Notes: a model not told the origin generated them from the letters alone. A stretch of DNA of 64,000 nucleotides from Blasia pusilla (GCA_050084515.1 CM114272.1:60822001-60886000), one strand, 5' to 3'. Positions 1 through 11,900 are shown, numbered from the stretch's first letter. Translations and numbers: made by a program.

Positions 1-232
1 GAGTTTGGTCTCCTCTGCTGTGATTTTGGTCTCCTGTGCTTCGATTTTCATCTCCTTTGCTTTGAGTTTGGTCTCCTCTGCTGTGATTTTGGTCTCCTGT
101 GCTTCGATTTTCATCTCGTGTGCACAGTTTGGTCTCCTGTGCGTTGAGTTTGGTCTCCTCTGCTGTGATTTTGGTCTCCTGTGCTTCGATTTTCATCTCC
201 TCTGCTTGGAGTTTGGTCTCCTGTACTTCGAT
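1..232. repeat. 21-bp minisatellite with 63-bp higher-order unit
   Basis: Consecutive 21-bp units of the form GA-TTT-GGTCTCCT-n run from the window edge to about 232. Three variants (ending CTCTGCTGT, CTGTGCTTC and CTTTGCTTT-like) alternate, giving a 63-bp higher-order period. Because 21 and 63 are multiples of three, all frames stay open and encode hydrophobic heptads such as LVSSAVI and LVSCASI. There is no start context, domain or homology, so I treat the open frame as a by-product of the repeat. The left end is outside the window. Confidence 0.9.
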
Positions 233-269
233 TTTCATGGTATGGTATCGGATGGAAAGGGATATGAAT

Positions 270-293
270 CATGGGATGGGATGGGATGGGATG
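270..293. repeat. (GGGAT)n short array
   Basis: Four to five copies of a GGGAT pentamer follow the 21-bp minisatellite and lie in G-rich ATGG sequence. It is a simple repeat and does not match the plant telomere unit TTTAGGG. Confidence 0.7.
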
Positions 294-571
294 AAGTGAT
301 GGATAAGGGGATGGAGGGATGCTGGATGGAGGGTCATGGGGTTGGGTCTCAAAAAGATTTCACTAACGTACCTTTCCATTAAAAAAAATTATGTCAATAT
401 GGACGATTCAAGGAGAGGGTACCTTAGGAGTTGGAAACACATGAGTTGTGAGGATCGTGGCTCCCTCTTGCCCATGGTGGGACAACCAATCTTTCAAAAG
501 TATAGAAAATGAAGTATGTGGCCCAGGGGATAAGGGGATGTCATGTTGTGAGTGACAATTATTGAAACTAT

Positions 572-751
572 TGTATAACCCGTGCCATGCATGGGAGTGA
601 AGGAATTAACCATGCCGCACACAAATTCAAAATTTCTTTCTTGCTGTCCATAGTATGGGAAATTTTCTCTTGCTGCCCAGTTGTTATGCATCAAAGAGAT
701 ACGAGTTTGCAAATCAAGAAAGCACTTTCTAATAATAATAATAATATAGAT
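572..751 (-). mobile_element. Degenerate non-autonomous Helitron
   Basis: Read on the minus strand this starts with TCTATATTATTATT and ends near a degraded hairpin of the CCCGTGC/GCACGGG type (plus strand CCCGTGCCATGCATGGG). The body (CAAATCAAGAAAGCACTTTC, TTGCTGCCCAGTTG) matches the two elements at 50.5-50.9 kb. The CTAG terminus is no longer visible. The family assignment rests on the ends and the shared body. Confidence 0.6.
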
Positions 752-1122
752 GTATTAGTGGTTGACTGCAATATTCAATCCAAAAATTGCATATAAAGGT
801 GTAGGAAGGTGAAGCTTGGCCTTGTTGCTACTTATAGAGACAAAGTCGTTAAGTTTGTATGGTATTAGTAGGAGCTTGATAAACAACATAGTAACTTAAT
901 GTGCATGTGGAGTTTGTGTTTTGGCAATGGGTTGCCCACAGATTTGTGACGTGTACTTGGCAGAACTCACAAGAAAGTTGAGCATGTTAATCATGTCATT
1001 TGAACTCCATTTGGAACAATAGTGACACCGATCGGAAAGAGATATCAAAGGTGTGGAGCATGAAGAAAATAACGCATATATTGTAAGCATATTTGTAGAA
1101 ACATATTTTTCTTGTTGTTGAT

Positions 1123-1495
1123 GCATTATTATGCCTATTGGCTAGTGGCAAAAGAGTGGCCATGCACGATGGTTAATATGCTCAATGCGATGGTGGGTAG
1201 ATCGAGCTAAGTAAATACAACATACTTTGTTGGTAATATGACTAGTAACAATGGAGTTGCACATAAGATTAGTCATAGTTTGATAGGTTTAAGCGATATC
1301 AAAGCATTATTATGCCTATGGGTCATGGCCAATGAGTGGGCATGCACAATGGTTATCATACACCATGCGCGGTGGGTAGATTGAGCTAAGTGAACACAAT
1401 ACACTTTGTTGGTAATATGAATAGTAGCAGTGCAATGTAAGTTTTATGGGGTTGCACACAATATTAGTCGCAGTTTGATAGCTATATCAAAGCTT
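1123..1495. repeat. 181-bp tandem duplication
   Basis: A unit starting GCATTATTATGCCTAT at 1123 repeats from 1304 to about 1495. Shared segments include CATGCAC-ATGGTTA, GGTGGGTAGAT-GAGCTAAG and ACTTTGTTGGTAATATGA, with roughly 80-85% identity by eye. No coding potential is recognised. Confidence 0.75.
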
Positions 1496-2588
1496 AAGAA
1501 CGGTTGGAGTATTGTAGACCAACTACATGTAATAGTGCAACATTTCCATGATCAAGCTTTATTTATGGAAAGTGTTATGAAGCTTAAAAAAAACCTGGTA
1601 TTGAATGTAAACCCGATAGCAAGCAATGGAAATGTAAAATAGTTGCTCTAATATATTATGCCGGTTACCTAGATAATGAGAAAACAACTCCATGACATGG
1701 CATGAGAAACGTGTACGTAATGTACCCTGAAATATAAACATGTTAAACTACAGATCTTGTAAGATTACAATAAAGAGTGACTACAAGTGTGTAATGCATT
1801 CAACTAGTTGCTTGTCCTTTAAATACGCACTAGTGCAATACTTGCCAAGGTTATGCACTTCACCAGACAGGTTACCGAGTCGTTGATGTAGATCAATGAT
1901 GTTACTGATGAAATGACCTTTGGTCGCATAAAAAAAGAGCATTACTTTATTGAGAATGCTATAACAAGTCTCACACTTAGTGACTTCGTTATGCATAAGT
2001 TCAATGTCCTGAGCGCAACATTAAACAAAGAAAGTGGAACAATATCACTTGAACTTGATGGAGTTGTGATGTTTGTTGTCTTTGCTGCTCCTAGACCAAT
2101 AATCATCCATTTAAGATCCTTATTGCATAGAGGTGAAGTATCCTAGAGTGAAGTACAATAGTCGCTACTATCTAAGTAGGGTGGATACTTAGTCTGCACA
2201 AAATGGAATAGAACAAGGTTGCACACAGACAAAGTCTCTGTTTGCCCCATGTTGGAGGCACATAGGGCGAGCTTCATGCGGGCTACAAAATGGATGCGGC
2301 TCGACCAACGCGAGTCTCCATTACAAGCTTGTCCGACGGATGGGCTCAGGTGCGAGCAAGGGACTCCATGAGCATATCCGTGGACTTTTTTGGACATGTT
2401 CATCTATTTTCGTGCAACCTTGCTAATATAGCATGCTAGCAACTCATCTTCGACGAACTTTTTCAGAGCCATCGCTACTTGCCATGCTATTGAAACAAAG
2501 TACATATTAGAGATAAGTCTATAACATCTAGTGACATTGTTAAGTTAATTAGGTAAAGATATGGAAGTAAATATATGGAATATATGGG
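1496..2588. other. No recognised feature
   Basis: AT-rich sequence with only short shadow reading frames. I saw no domain, splice-supported gene or clear repeat. The stretch 752-1122 is likewise featureless. Confidence 0.5.
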
Positions 2589-2915
2589 CAAGGTTGCACA
2601 AGGAACGTCCTAATGGACAAGTCCTTCCTTAGGACGGACATGGACGGACAAGTCTGGACATGGGTTCTAAGAGGTGGGATCCACACTTATATTCCATGAT
2701 GGAAGGCAAGACAAGGATAAGAGGAGGGAGGAGGGAGGAGGGAGTGGAGGTAGAGGGAGGAAGAAATGGGGGAGTATGGAACACAAAGGCAAGTAACGGG
2801 AATGAGAAAGAACGGAAAGGTGGGGCCCATATGGATAAGTCCTTCCATAGGCCGGACATAAGTCCACGAACATGGACATGTCCATGAACAAGGACTTTGT
2901 CCATATGCAACCTTG
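2589..2915. mobile_element. MITE family copy 1 (TIR CAAGGTTGCA)
   Basis: About 327 bp bounded by perfect 10-bp inverted ends, CAAGGTTGCA on the left and TGCAACCTTG on the right. The subterminal regions carry several inverted GGACAAGTCC / GTCC-n-GGAC motifs (GGACAAGTCCTTCC and its partners). The centre is purine-rich (GGAGG runs). The same order of blocks recurs at 22974-23290, 47296-48130 (interrupted) and 56635-56878. It has no coding capacity, so it would be a non-autonomous DNA element. The target duplication is not clear and the superfamily is not assigned. Confidence 0.75.
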
Positions 2916-3483
2916 AGAGTGGCTGTGAGGAGTACCATGCAACCAAGCGCAAGCAACTGAAGTTGACGAAAGTTGCTCTTAGAAATCCACTCATGGAATG
3001 TTGGTTCATAAGGTGTGTCAGTAGAAAGTCTCACATCAAAAATTTCAGCCTCACCGTAGAGCCTCTAAAGGCCAATGACATTGAAAAGCTTAACATTAAC
3101 ATAATGAGAGCAAAATACTTAGGTATTCTCATTCATATAATCAACAATGGTGTCTTCATCTACAAAGAAGTTAGTGAGATGAGTATCTATATCATGTAGC
3201 GTTGGCTTTTAAGTCTCACTTATGAGAGGAAATTAAGAAATGATGGATTGTCATCATGCCTTATAGATGTAGATGAGTGATATTTTTGTATGTTTTCATA
3301 GAATGGTGAAGATGATATGTGACAAAGCAAGCAGAGTGGATATGTTGTATGGCAACAAACAGGGGGTAGTTGGCAAAGGTTACCGAGCAAAATAATCAGC
3401 TTTTCTTAGAAGGGGCTAAGACTAGATGAAGGAGCTACCTGATGAAATCTCACATTAAGATATACATTAAGTACTTAACATCT

Positions 3484-4223
3484 CTATTATCTAATCGCAC
3501 ATTCTTCCAATTCGAAACAAGATATGACATTCTGATGAGTAGGATAAAAGATTCCTTAAGGTATGTTGGGACTGATTCTATTAGAAATTTCATCTACATA
3601 ACACGTCTGCTGGTTAGATTTATAGATTTCCATCCCTTGCATTAGTGGAATGAGTTTTTTTTAATATCTTATTGGCCAATAGATGTTTCAGATATGAAAT
3701 CGATGTTCCCAAAGGTGCCAGTAAGAATAGAGTCCTAGTGTCTTTGCATAAAATGAATGAAAAAATTTGAGTGCAACTTGACAAATCTATGATCATCACT
3801 ATGCCAAAAGGCATCTAGCTAATATTGTGATAAAGATTTAATTGCTCAAGGTTGCGGCTATTGAAAGGCAATAACATAATTCTTTCTAAGAGACTAGCGT
3901 CAAGTGTTGCAATAGGTTGATCTTGGTTCATAGGAGATATTGTCATAGACATGTCAAGCAGGGGGTGAGGGGGCAATGACATCTAGCACCTTTGAGAACG
4001 TCGACTTCATATCTGAAACATATGCTGGCCAAAAAGATATTATAAAAAAAAACTCATTCTATTGATGGAAGGGATGGAAATCTATATATCTAACCAGCTG
4101 ACATGTTATGTAAATGAATTTTTTAATAGAATCAATCCCAACATACCTAAAGGAACCTTTTTCCCTACTCGTAATAATTTCGTATCTTGTCTAGAATTGG
4201 AAGAATGTGAGATTAGATAAGGA
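3484..4223. repeat. Foldback element with ~235-bp inverted arms
   Basis: Left arm 3484-3718 and right arm 3987-4223 are inverted copies separated by a 268-bp spacer. Matching blocks include CACATTCTTCCAATTC, GGTATGTTGGGA-TGATTCTATTA, GATTTCCATCCCTT and ATGTTTCAGATATGAA, read against the reverse complement of the right arm. Identity is about 80% by eye with small indels. No transposase is present. It could be a long-TIR MITE or an inverted duplication, and if transcribed it would fold into one long hairpin. Confidence 0.8.
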
Positions 4224-5639
4224 GCCTAGACGATGGTACTAGTAGAGTATGGTCGGATGGATACATATTTTAGTCCTATTTATATAGGCTTTTTTTTTTT
4301 ATGGGTCTGACTACAGTCAATAAAATCAAGAGCTTAATATTAAAAAAATTAATTAGAATCTTAAGGATTGTTAATGCTCCTTTTGTGGATGATATCAATT
4401 TGTTCATCACTAGGCCATATATGAGCCCTGATCTTACCTCGTCCAATCCCTCAAGTTCCAAGCACCTTGCACACTTAGTAGCGATGTTTTAAACACCTCA
4501 AGGTTCAAATTCAAGCGTGTATTTCAATAAACAAAAAGACCACTCAAAATTAGTAACTCACTGCAAGTTCATATGTGCAACCCAAAGTAGTAGTATAGTT
4601 GGGTGGTAAGGTGTGGTGATGTAGTGGCATAGCCTATTTACATTATCAGTGTGACGACAATGGATCCAACCAACTTTTGGTGATTGCAAGATGTAACAAC
4701 AAATTTTTTATATCACATGCTCGATATTTGCCATGTTAATCCACAAAATAGTGGGAAAGTGTAAACTCCCTCAACCTTGAAGTTCATACTTGACAAGATA
4801 GTTGATTACCCTCCAAAGCCTTTCCACTCTACCAAAAATATAGTTTTAAACAAACAGTCATAATCTTGCATGAAATAGAACAACACACTCAACTTGGGCA
4901 TCCCTCCATATGATATTAGGATTTAACTTCTAGAAAACATGCACAATATTGGCAATCTTAAGCAATCTTGTGTCAGATACCTCATCAGAGATAAGGGTCT
5001 AGAAAAGAACGGGTATTCCCTACTAATTGACCATTGCCTTCAGGTCCTTTGGATGTCCGCTATGCCACGATTGGGTTATGGAACAATCAATATGTTCAAT
5101 ATGTTGCTATTAAAACAACGTCCTCGCCCAACCCTTTCAAGAATGCCTAGCACATTCACCAACTCCTACCCCTACTTGAGAAGCATTCCATGGCTAAGTT
5201 ATTTGCACGTTGGATCCCGTGGACAAGCTCCACATCTATACCACATCTAATGGTTCTCATGTTTTGGGAGCCATTTTCTTTGAACATTTTTTTTGTTGAG
5301 TACCAACAAAAAGGTTTTGTTGCCCAAACGATATATGGGAAGTTATGGAACAATCAAAAAGATGTGTTTTCTAAAACCAACGCATTTTCCTAAAGTTCTT
5401 CCCTCCTAAACTTGTCCTTCATTTTTTAAATATGATCTCATGAAAAGGAAAAAAAAAAATCCATTTCCCTTCTTGATTTGGAAAAAAAATTTCCCAACAT
5501 CACCTCCTCAATTAAGAAAACAAAGCTTTTCCTCATTCTTTTTTTCCCTTAGTACAATCAAATTTTTCTCTCTCCAATTCTCTCTTTAAACCTCATGTTT
5601 TGACTATTTTGTCGTGTAGTAACTAATGTGTTTTTTTGT
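4224..5639. other. No recognised feature
   Basis: AT-rich intergenic sequence with scattered short open frames that resemble no family I know. Confidence 0.5.
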
Positions 5640-6030
5640 AATAAGATTGATGGATGGGGTGTGGGATGTGTCAATTTAATCGAGGAGGGGAGGGAATGGG
5701 TCAATGAGGTGTTGCTATGAGAGGGATGGAGGACATTTGATATGGGAGGTGACAAGAGAAAAAATGGGTTGTGGGATGGATCAATATAGTGTCATGGGAG
5801 GGGAGGGGAGGGGATTATGGGATGGCACGAGAAGTGATTAGGTGTGCTGTGGGATTGATCAATGCATTGTTGTGGAAGGGGAGGAAACATAAGGGGTGGC
5901 CATTGCATGTGACAGGGCTATGAGGTGGGTGTGAAAGAGATGGGATGCAATATGGGATCGATTTTCTAAGGTGGCAAATGAGGAGGTAGGAGTGCACAAT
6001 GGGATGGGTCAATGTGACAATAGGGGACGA
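5640..6030. repeat. Degenerate G-rich minisatellite (~80-145 bp units)
   Basis: The block TGTGGGATGGATCAAT followed by GGGAGGGGAGG recurs near 5658, 5769, 5848 and 5995, with irregular spacing and heavy divergence. It is purine-rich on the plus strand and has no coding signal. Confidence 0.6.
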
Positions 6031-6059
6031 AATGGGATGTTTGACCTTATACATGAAAT

Positions 6060-6100
6060 CTATACTATTATGAGAGACACCCATCTCACACTACTCACCT
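6060..6100 (+). mobile_element. Helitron-type 5' end only
   Basis: TCTATACTATTATGAGAGACACCCAT is the same kind of 5' terminus as the intact Helitron at 57935 (TCTAAATTATTATTATTAGAGACACCCAT). No 3' hairpin with CTAG was found downstream, so this is at best a truncated copy. Confidence 0.45.
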
Positions 6101-6719
6101 AAGATGTCGACACTTGGAATTTTTTACCAAAAAAAGCTTGCCATTTGTCCACACATACTTATACTTCAAATTTTAAAATATATCACGGCCGCCATGGTAA
6201 GGGTTTAACACAAGCCTTGCATCCCCAAGTAAGATGCATGTGGATTGCATGGTTATGTTACTAGTTTGCAATGGTTAGCCACACTTAAGGGTACCTTGAA
6301 AGTACCAAAAGCAGCCCAAAAATATGAAATCCGTTCCGAGGAGAACACGTGTCATGAAGAGGGGGCTTTATATCTCTTAAATCATATCCAAAATAATTAT
6401 ATATATATGAAGACAATATATGAATGGGAGTTTGATTCTCTATCCTTACAATTGGGGTCATTTTCTTGAAGGTGAAGGAGTATATCAAACAAGATTTGCT
6501 TTTTGAAATATATGGAAAAACCTTATCCAACCAAATTTTGAACAACCACCGATTAGTGATAAGAATCGAACCTTGTTGGGATTGGTTTGGATTAACAAAT
6601 TTGTCAAGGGGACCATTTGGGGAACTGAATGTGAGATAAAAAAATTTGCAAGACTTGCCGCACAAGTAGAAACATCTCCAGCTTCTTCCAGAAAGTCATA
6701 TAAGACACAATTCAAATGG

Positions 6720-7530
6720 AAATTTTGAAGTGCACCACTGAAGTCACCAACAGAATTTGTTCGCAAATCTGAATTGTGTTGAGTTAGATCAGAGGTTTCA
6801 GGTTGAACTGCACCCATGAAGTTGCCGCCACGATTCATATGTACATTCAAGAGTAGAGTTTTGAATTCAATGGCTGCTGGCTTTTGAGAGCTTGAATGTT
6901 ATCGAGCTGAGATTAGAGGTGTGTCAAGCTGAAATACACTAAAGAAGTTAACAACACAATTCATGTCCATATCCAACAGTGGAGTCTTGAATTCAGTGGC
7001 TGCTAGTTTTTGAGAGCTTGAATGTTGTTGAGCTGAGATTAGAGGTGTGTCAAGCTGAAATACACCAAAGAAGTCAACAACTCAATCCATATGCACATTC
7101 AACAGCAGTCTTGAATTCCATGGCTGCTGGTTTTGAGAGCTTGAATGTTGTTGAGCTGAGATTAGAGTTGTGTCAAGCTGAACTACACCAAAGAAGTCAA
7201 TAACACAATTCATAAGCACATTCAGCAGTAGAGTCTTGAATTCAATGGCTGCTCGCTTTTGAGAGCTTGAATTCAATGGCTACTGACTTTTGAGAGCTTG
7301 AATGTTGTTGAGGTGAGATTAGAGGTGTCAACGTGAAGAACCCCAAAGAAGTCACTAACACAATCTCTATGCACAACCAATAGTAGAGTCTTAAATTCAA
7401 TGGCTGCTGATTTTTGAGAGCTTGAAAGCTGTTGAGCTGGGATTATAGGTCGAGTTGAAGTACACCGAACACGTCACCAACAAAATTCATTTGCATATTC
7501 AACATGTGAATCTTGAATGCTAAGATCACA
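6720..7530. repeat. ~125-bp minisatellite, about six copies
   Basis: Unit starts (TTCAACAG-AGAGTCTTGAATTC-ATGGCTGCTG) lie near 6844, 6973, 7098, 7221, 7375 and 7497. Each unit also holds GAGAGCTTGAATGTTGTTGAGCTGAG and AAGAAGTCAnnAACACAAT. The unit from 7221 is longer because a 31-bp piece is duplicated inside it. The array ends about 200 bp from the 3' end of the O-methyltransferase gene. Confidence 0.85.
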
Positions 7531-7728
7531 GATGTCAAATTGAAGAAAACGAACCAATTACAATGTTGAAACTTTCTCTCATTCCAGTCACTAAACCCTG
7601 GGCCGGTCACACACCTCGTTTCAGCAATTGAAAAGCTTCCCAGGCCAAGAAGCTGCGAATGCACGGTCTCTACTTAACAGAATCTTTGGGCTTTCTAACA
7701 ACTTCTTTCATGGTTGAATTCAAACCTT

Positions 7729-9852
7729 TCATGTCTTGTAAAACTCAAGGATGGATTGATTGTCCAGTGTGGCAACAAGCTCCATCCTTGCAAACCCAGC
7801 CTCGGCTGCGAGCTTTCGGAATTGGGCCAGCGTCCTTTCCTTCCCACCAGAGTTGTAAGCCATCATCAACACGTCGGTGCACAGGTTGATTCTCGTTATC
7901 TGCGAGGAATCTGAGCTTTCTGGCAACACAGTGTCGATATTGATTATCTTCCCGTGTGGAGGTAGTGCCTTTGCTATGTTTTTCAATATCTTGGCACAAC
8001 TCTCGTCACTCCAATCATGTAGTATCCACTGAATCACAGCAGCCAAAACGACAGAAGGACTAAGTAAGTAGAACTAAGTTTCACTGCTCTCACTCACTCT
8101 GCTCTTTACTATCAATCAATCTATGGAACCATTTTCAGGTATTGCAGCCAGCTTTGCTGGACTAGCACAGCAGCTGGCTGAGTCAGCTCTCGTAAGACCA
8201 GGAGGCTATGTCGAAGCACTCCTCAGACTACTCTCAGGTTCCTATCTGTTTCCAACCGGAAGGTGTTTACTGTCTACATCTCAAAGCCTTGCACCAATTT
8301 TTACGTTGTGCATGGCCACACAACATTACATGACTCCAAACAACGCGAGTGCAGCTGGAACATTCTACAAACTGTGAAACGCTGTTTGCCACAGATTGTG
8401 TGCCCAGCCATGCTTTGTAGTAACATAGACCTGAATTCTTTGAAAACTTGACGACTTCGGCTTAACTATGAAGCCCAGGCTTGAAAGAATAAGAGTCAAA
8501 AGCTGGCACTCAAAAAGAAGTAAATGAAGGTCATAATGTGCGACGAAGCATAGCACACTTCAGCAAGTGCACGAGATAGTAAGAGGACCCAGCGGCTTTG
8601 CCTTTTTCTGGTGTCTCCTGCACGAACGAGCTGACCATGTTGAGAGTGATCATGGAGCACACGGGTAAGTACCTTCATGAGGACAGCATCTGCTGAAGGC
8701 ACACTCTCGAAGAAATCACCACCGATATGTTCCAACCCTGCCATCCAAGCCCCCATTTCGACTTTAGTACTCGAGAAGAAGCAAATTCCGCTGCTCGTAG
8801 TGTATTACATAGGCCCGTCAGGATAGCCTCGACTCCAGTGTGAGTTGGATCATATTCGAGGGTCCTTCTCAATTATGAAGAAATAAAACCGAAACGATTC
8901 GAACTGGGATCAATCCGAGTCTTGTGTTTGATGTCCAGCCAGAGAACTTTAGTGGGTTCTGGATCTTTGTAATTCTCTTGACAGTGGCAGCATGCGATTC
9001 ACCTTCATCGACTGTAACCTACACAGCAGCCGGAGGCAGAAAAGTGGGACATTCGATTATGAGTACAACACCACAAGTTCGATAATTGGAAGAACTTACT
9101 GGGGACTTGAGGCGCATGAGCCACAACGTGAGGCTGGTCGAAATTAATCCCCTTCAGATTCGGATATTTGGCCAGAATCGTGGTAAGGGCTGCACCCACT
9201 CCACCTCCCACATCTACCAACGTGCTCAGTCCTGCAAAGCCAGCATACTGCTCCAGCAGCAAGGATATATACATGCGGGTGTGACTAGACATGGACTCAT
9301 TGAACAGTTTATCGAAACTCGGATCCGTGGCAGCATACTCAAAGGACTTCTTTCCATGCGCCAGGACATGGGGCTCCACTGTTCTATCCAGCACTGGCTC
9401 GTGCAAGTACTGCAATGTGGATACAAACACGGAATCCAAATGCATGCGCACAAAAGGACTCAAGGATACCCGTTCGGATCCGCTACCAAGTACTTGAACA
9501 TTAAAGTGGGCGAGTAACTTCTCACGAGAACTTGGTCGTTCTCAGGGCTTGCGGAAGTGAACTCATTCACGAGGTTGTGAGACGCCAGAACTCGAAGAAT
9601 TCGATCCAAGTTTGTGGCATCAGCTGTGCCATCTGTTGCTGGGCTGGGAATGAATCTCGCAATCTCGTCAGCTGTGAGCTTCTGATCAGGACCTGCGTCT
9701 ACGAGGATTTTGGGCACGCCCAGCAGAATGGCAGCTTTCAAGCAGAAGGGGACTGCACATATTTCGCCCAACTGCACCGCTGCTAGCCTCTCTGCTACCT
9801 CATCGTCATTCGCATAAGCTGGCAACAGGTTCATCCTCACTCCAATTTTCAA
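7729..9852 (-). pseudogene. COMT-like class II O-methyltransferase with one frameshift
   Basis: Family members move a methyl group from S-adenosylmethionine to a phenolic or related hydroxyl in the cytosol. The coding blocks are 9852-9100, 8737-8673 and 8028-7729, with GT-AG introns of 362 and 644 bp in phases 1 and 0. The first block holds the N-terminal dimerisation domain (EICAVPFCLKAAILLGVPKIL) and the SAM site LVDVGGGVGAAL. The second holds HIGGDFFESVP. The third holds the catalytic-His motif WILHDWSDE and GGKERT, and ends at TGA 7731-7729. The C-run at 9469-9471 is one base short (a G on the coding strand), which shifts the frame after ADPNG. With one more base the first block would be 754 nt and exit in the phase the next exon needs, predicting about 372 residues, normal for the family. 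It is either a young pseudogene or a sequencing error. COMT-type fits best, but the substrate cannot be read from sequence. Confidence 0.8.
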
Positions 9853-10007
9853 CCACCCAACTTACTATGTGTCGACCCCTCCACCAATTTCCACTCCCGA
9901 TCTCAAATCTCAGAAATCAAACGAACGGTTTGCTCGGCTCCTCGCTCCAATTGAATAAGTACTTCTCTCTCTCTCTCTCCAAGCTGAACCAGTCTCCAGT
10001 CTCAACC

Positions 10008-10075
10008 AGGGCGCGGGGTCTATGGTCGCAAGGCTACGACAGGCACTACTTAATGAGTACAGTCTCTCGCCAAGC
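10008..10075 (+). mobile_element. LINE-B 3' tail fragment
   Basis: GCGCGGGGTCTATGGTCGCAAGG followed by GGCACTACTTAATGAGTACA is the sense 3' region of the LINE fragment at 12246-13170, here on the plus strand. It lies about 150 bp upstream of the O-methyltransferase start. Flanking AAGCTGAACCAGTCTC is duplicated on either side (about 9981 and 10073). Confidence 0.6.
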
Positions 10076-10123
10076 TGAACCAGTCTCAAGCACCGTCCAA
10101 CCAGGGCGCTGCTTAAGCTGAAC

Positions 10124-10269
10124 TGCTTGACACATTCAGGAGCCCAAAGCTGCTGCACTGGTCAGCAACGCTTGTGGGGATAAGGCAGACAGTGAATGCT
10201 TGACACATTCAGGTGCCCAAAGCTGCTCCACTGGTCAGCAACGCTTGTGGCGATAAGGCAGACAGTGAA
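10124..10269. repeat. 73-bp perfect-length tandem duplication
   Basis: Two units (10124-10196 and 10197-10269) start TGCTTGACACATTCAGG and end GGCAGACAGTGAA. They differ at only about three positions, so the duplication is recent. It lies in the upstream region of the O-methyltransferase gene. Confidence 0.9.
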
Positions 10270-10632
10270 GTAAAGAATTTCCTTTACAAGAGACCTTGAT
10301 GTTTTTTTCGTTTTTTTCCTGACCAGGCATACTATCTAGCACAGCATCTCATATCCTTTGTTTTTCTCCACCTTAGATGCAGATGTTATTCCCTTGTTCC
10401 CTGATGTTGATTTCCCAGGTGTAAACTTCACCAATTCTCTACTGGTTGGTTGTTATCCCCCCGTTCCCTGATATCAATTTCCCAGGTGTGAACTCCAGGT
10501 ATCCCCGTGGACAATGATTCAAGGCATTCATTTCATTCTATCTCCTAATTTTGTCAAGTGGAAAGTAGAGTGTTGTGTAACCGGTTTATTGGGTGACATC
10601 TGCACTAGAATTCTAACAGCATATGAGAAAGT

Positions 10633-11900
10633 TTGCCCACTCTCACTCCGACCGAGTTAGTGGCGCCCTCCGCTTTTTTAGGGAGTTGGGCCATAGTGGC
10701 ACCCCTCCTTTGCTCCCGATTTTTGGTTAGAGATAGACCGCTCCTTCTACACTACGTCTCCCAGGTCGAGGATGGCTCTTTCCCACTTCAGTCTTCACTC
10801 ACAGCTTGTAGAGATTCCCTTCGAGTTGAGGCCAGAGCCGTTCTCCCCACTTTCTCCTCCTTAGTTACCTCCGGTCAGTCTGGGCTCCAATCTTCCTTGA
10901 TGGAAGCCCACTTTGAGGCAGTTTTTAGAGGCACTATGTCTGACGGGAATATCCCCATGGAGGTTAGGGCCCGTATTCGCTCTTGCTCCGGAAAGGGGCA
11001 GGCTCATGGGGTAGGGGCGCGCCTTCTCCAGCTTTCCGTGATCGCACCACTTACCTATACCCACGATGCGGTTCCGCTTTGGGCCTCCCCAACCATCGGT
11101 GGTTAGTTCGACACACCGCGAGTGTCGCCGAGCCTGGATCCATTGGGTGTGCATTTGGCACGCTGTCCGATTGGGGTGAGAGGATAGCCACTCACGATGC
11201 AAAGGCGGGATATCATGTTCAGTATTGCTCGGGAGAGTGGCTTCCATGTGCAGAGAGAGAGGCACTACTCCATGCGGGATTCCCTCATTCGTGCCGATCT
11301 CTACATGACACGTGAGGCTGAGGTGGTTGTGGCGGACGTGGTAGTCACTGAGATCCTACGCTGGAGGGAGTAGTGCGAGCCCAAGTGGTGGCCCAAGGGC
11401 GAATGCTACAAGGAAGCGGCGGCGGCTGCGGCGGCGAAGAAGACACATATCTACAGTCGACTACACGAGGGACACATCTTCATCCCCCTGGCCATAGAGA
11501 TGTATGGGGCTATGGGGAGAGGTTCGACTCGTTCCTTACGGACTGCGCCCATCATCTCCACTCGAGAAATGGGTTGTCCTTAGCTCTGCGATTCAGTACA
11601 GGCGGCGGGTCTCCATAGCGTTGCAGCGTGCCCAGGCTAATGGGATTTTGCGGCGGGCTCAGGCTGTGGGAGACGCCGGCGCTAGAGGCCCACTTAGTAG
11701 TAGTCATAGCTCTCTTGTTGTTGCTGATATTGTCTCTGCTGTTGGTGAGTTTCGTCGTTTGGGGGGGGAATGCCCCCTTCTTCCTTTTCTGGTCGTGTTG
11801 TGGCCTTCAGGTTTTGACTCTTTGAGTCCCCCTCTTTTGTACTTCCGATGGGTTTTCCATCTCTCGTTTTTATCGAAGTGCATCTTTGTTCTCTCACTCC
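10633..11900 (+). mobile_element. LINE-A fragment: 3' part of a non-LTR retroelement ORF
   Basis: The protein is broken over several frames. An open stretch to 11106 is followed by shifted segments containing RTTYLYPRCGSALG, a Cys-containing segment, then RADLYMTREAEVVVADVVV, an Ala-rich KEAAAAAAAKKTHIYS and HIFIPLAIEMYGAMGRG. The order of Cys segment, acidic strand with DVVV, Lys/Ala helix and F-x-PLA-x-E-x-YGA resembles the C-terminal region of some LINE-like retroelement proteins. That is my pattern recognition, not a search result. The 3' untranslated part (about 11696-11900) is repeated at 21727-21905, and 33 bp of it occur inside the gypsy integrase near 30255. Confidence 0.5.

Noticed and set aside
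270-293. Possible telomere-like repeat
   Set aside because: The unit is GGGAT, not the plant TTTAGGG, and there are only four to five copies.
8123-8377. Possible extra O-methyltransferase exon or nested gene on the plus strand
   Set aside because: It lies in the second intron. The flanking exons already join in phase with a complete domain, and the translated sequence resembles no family.
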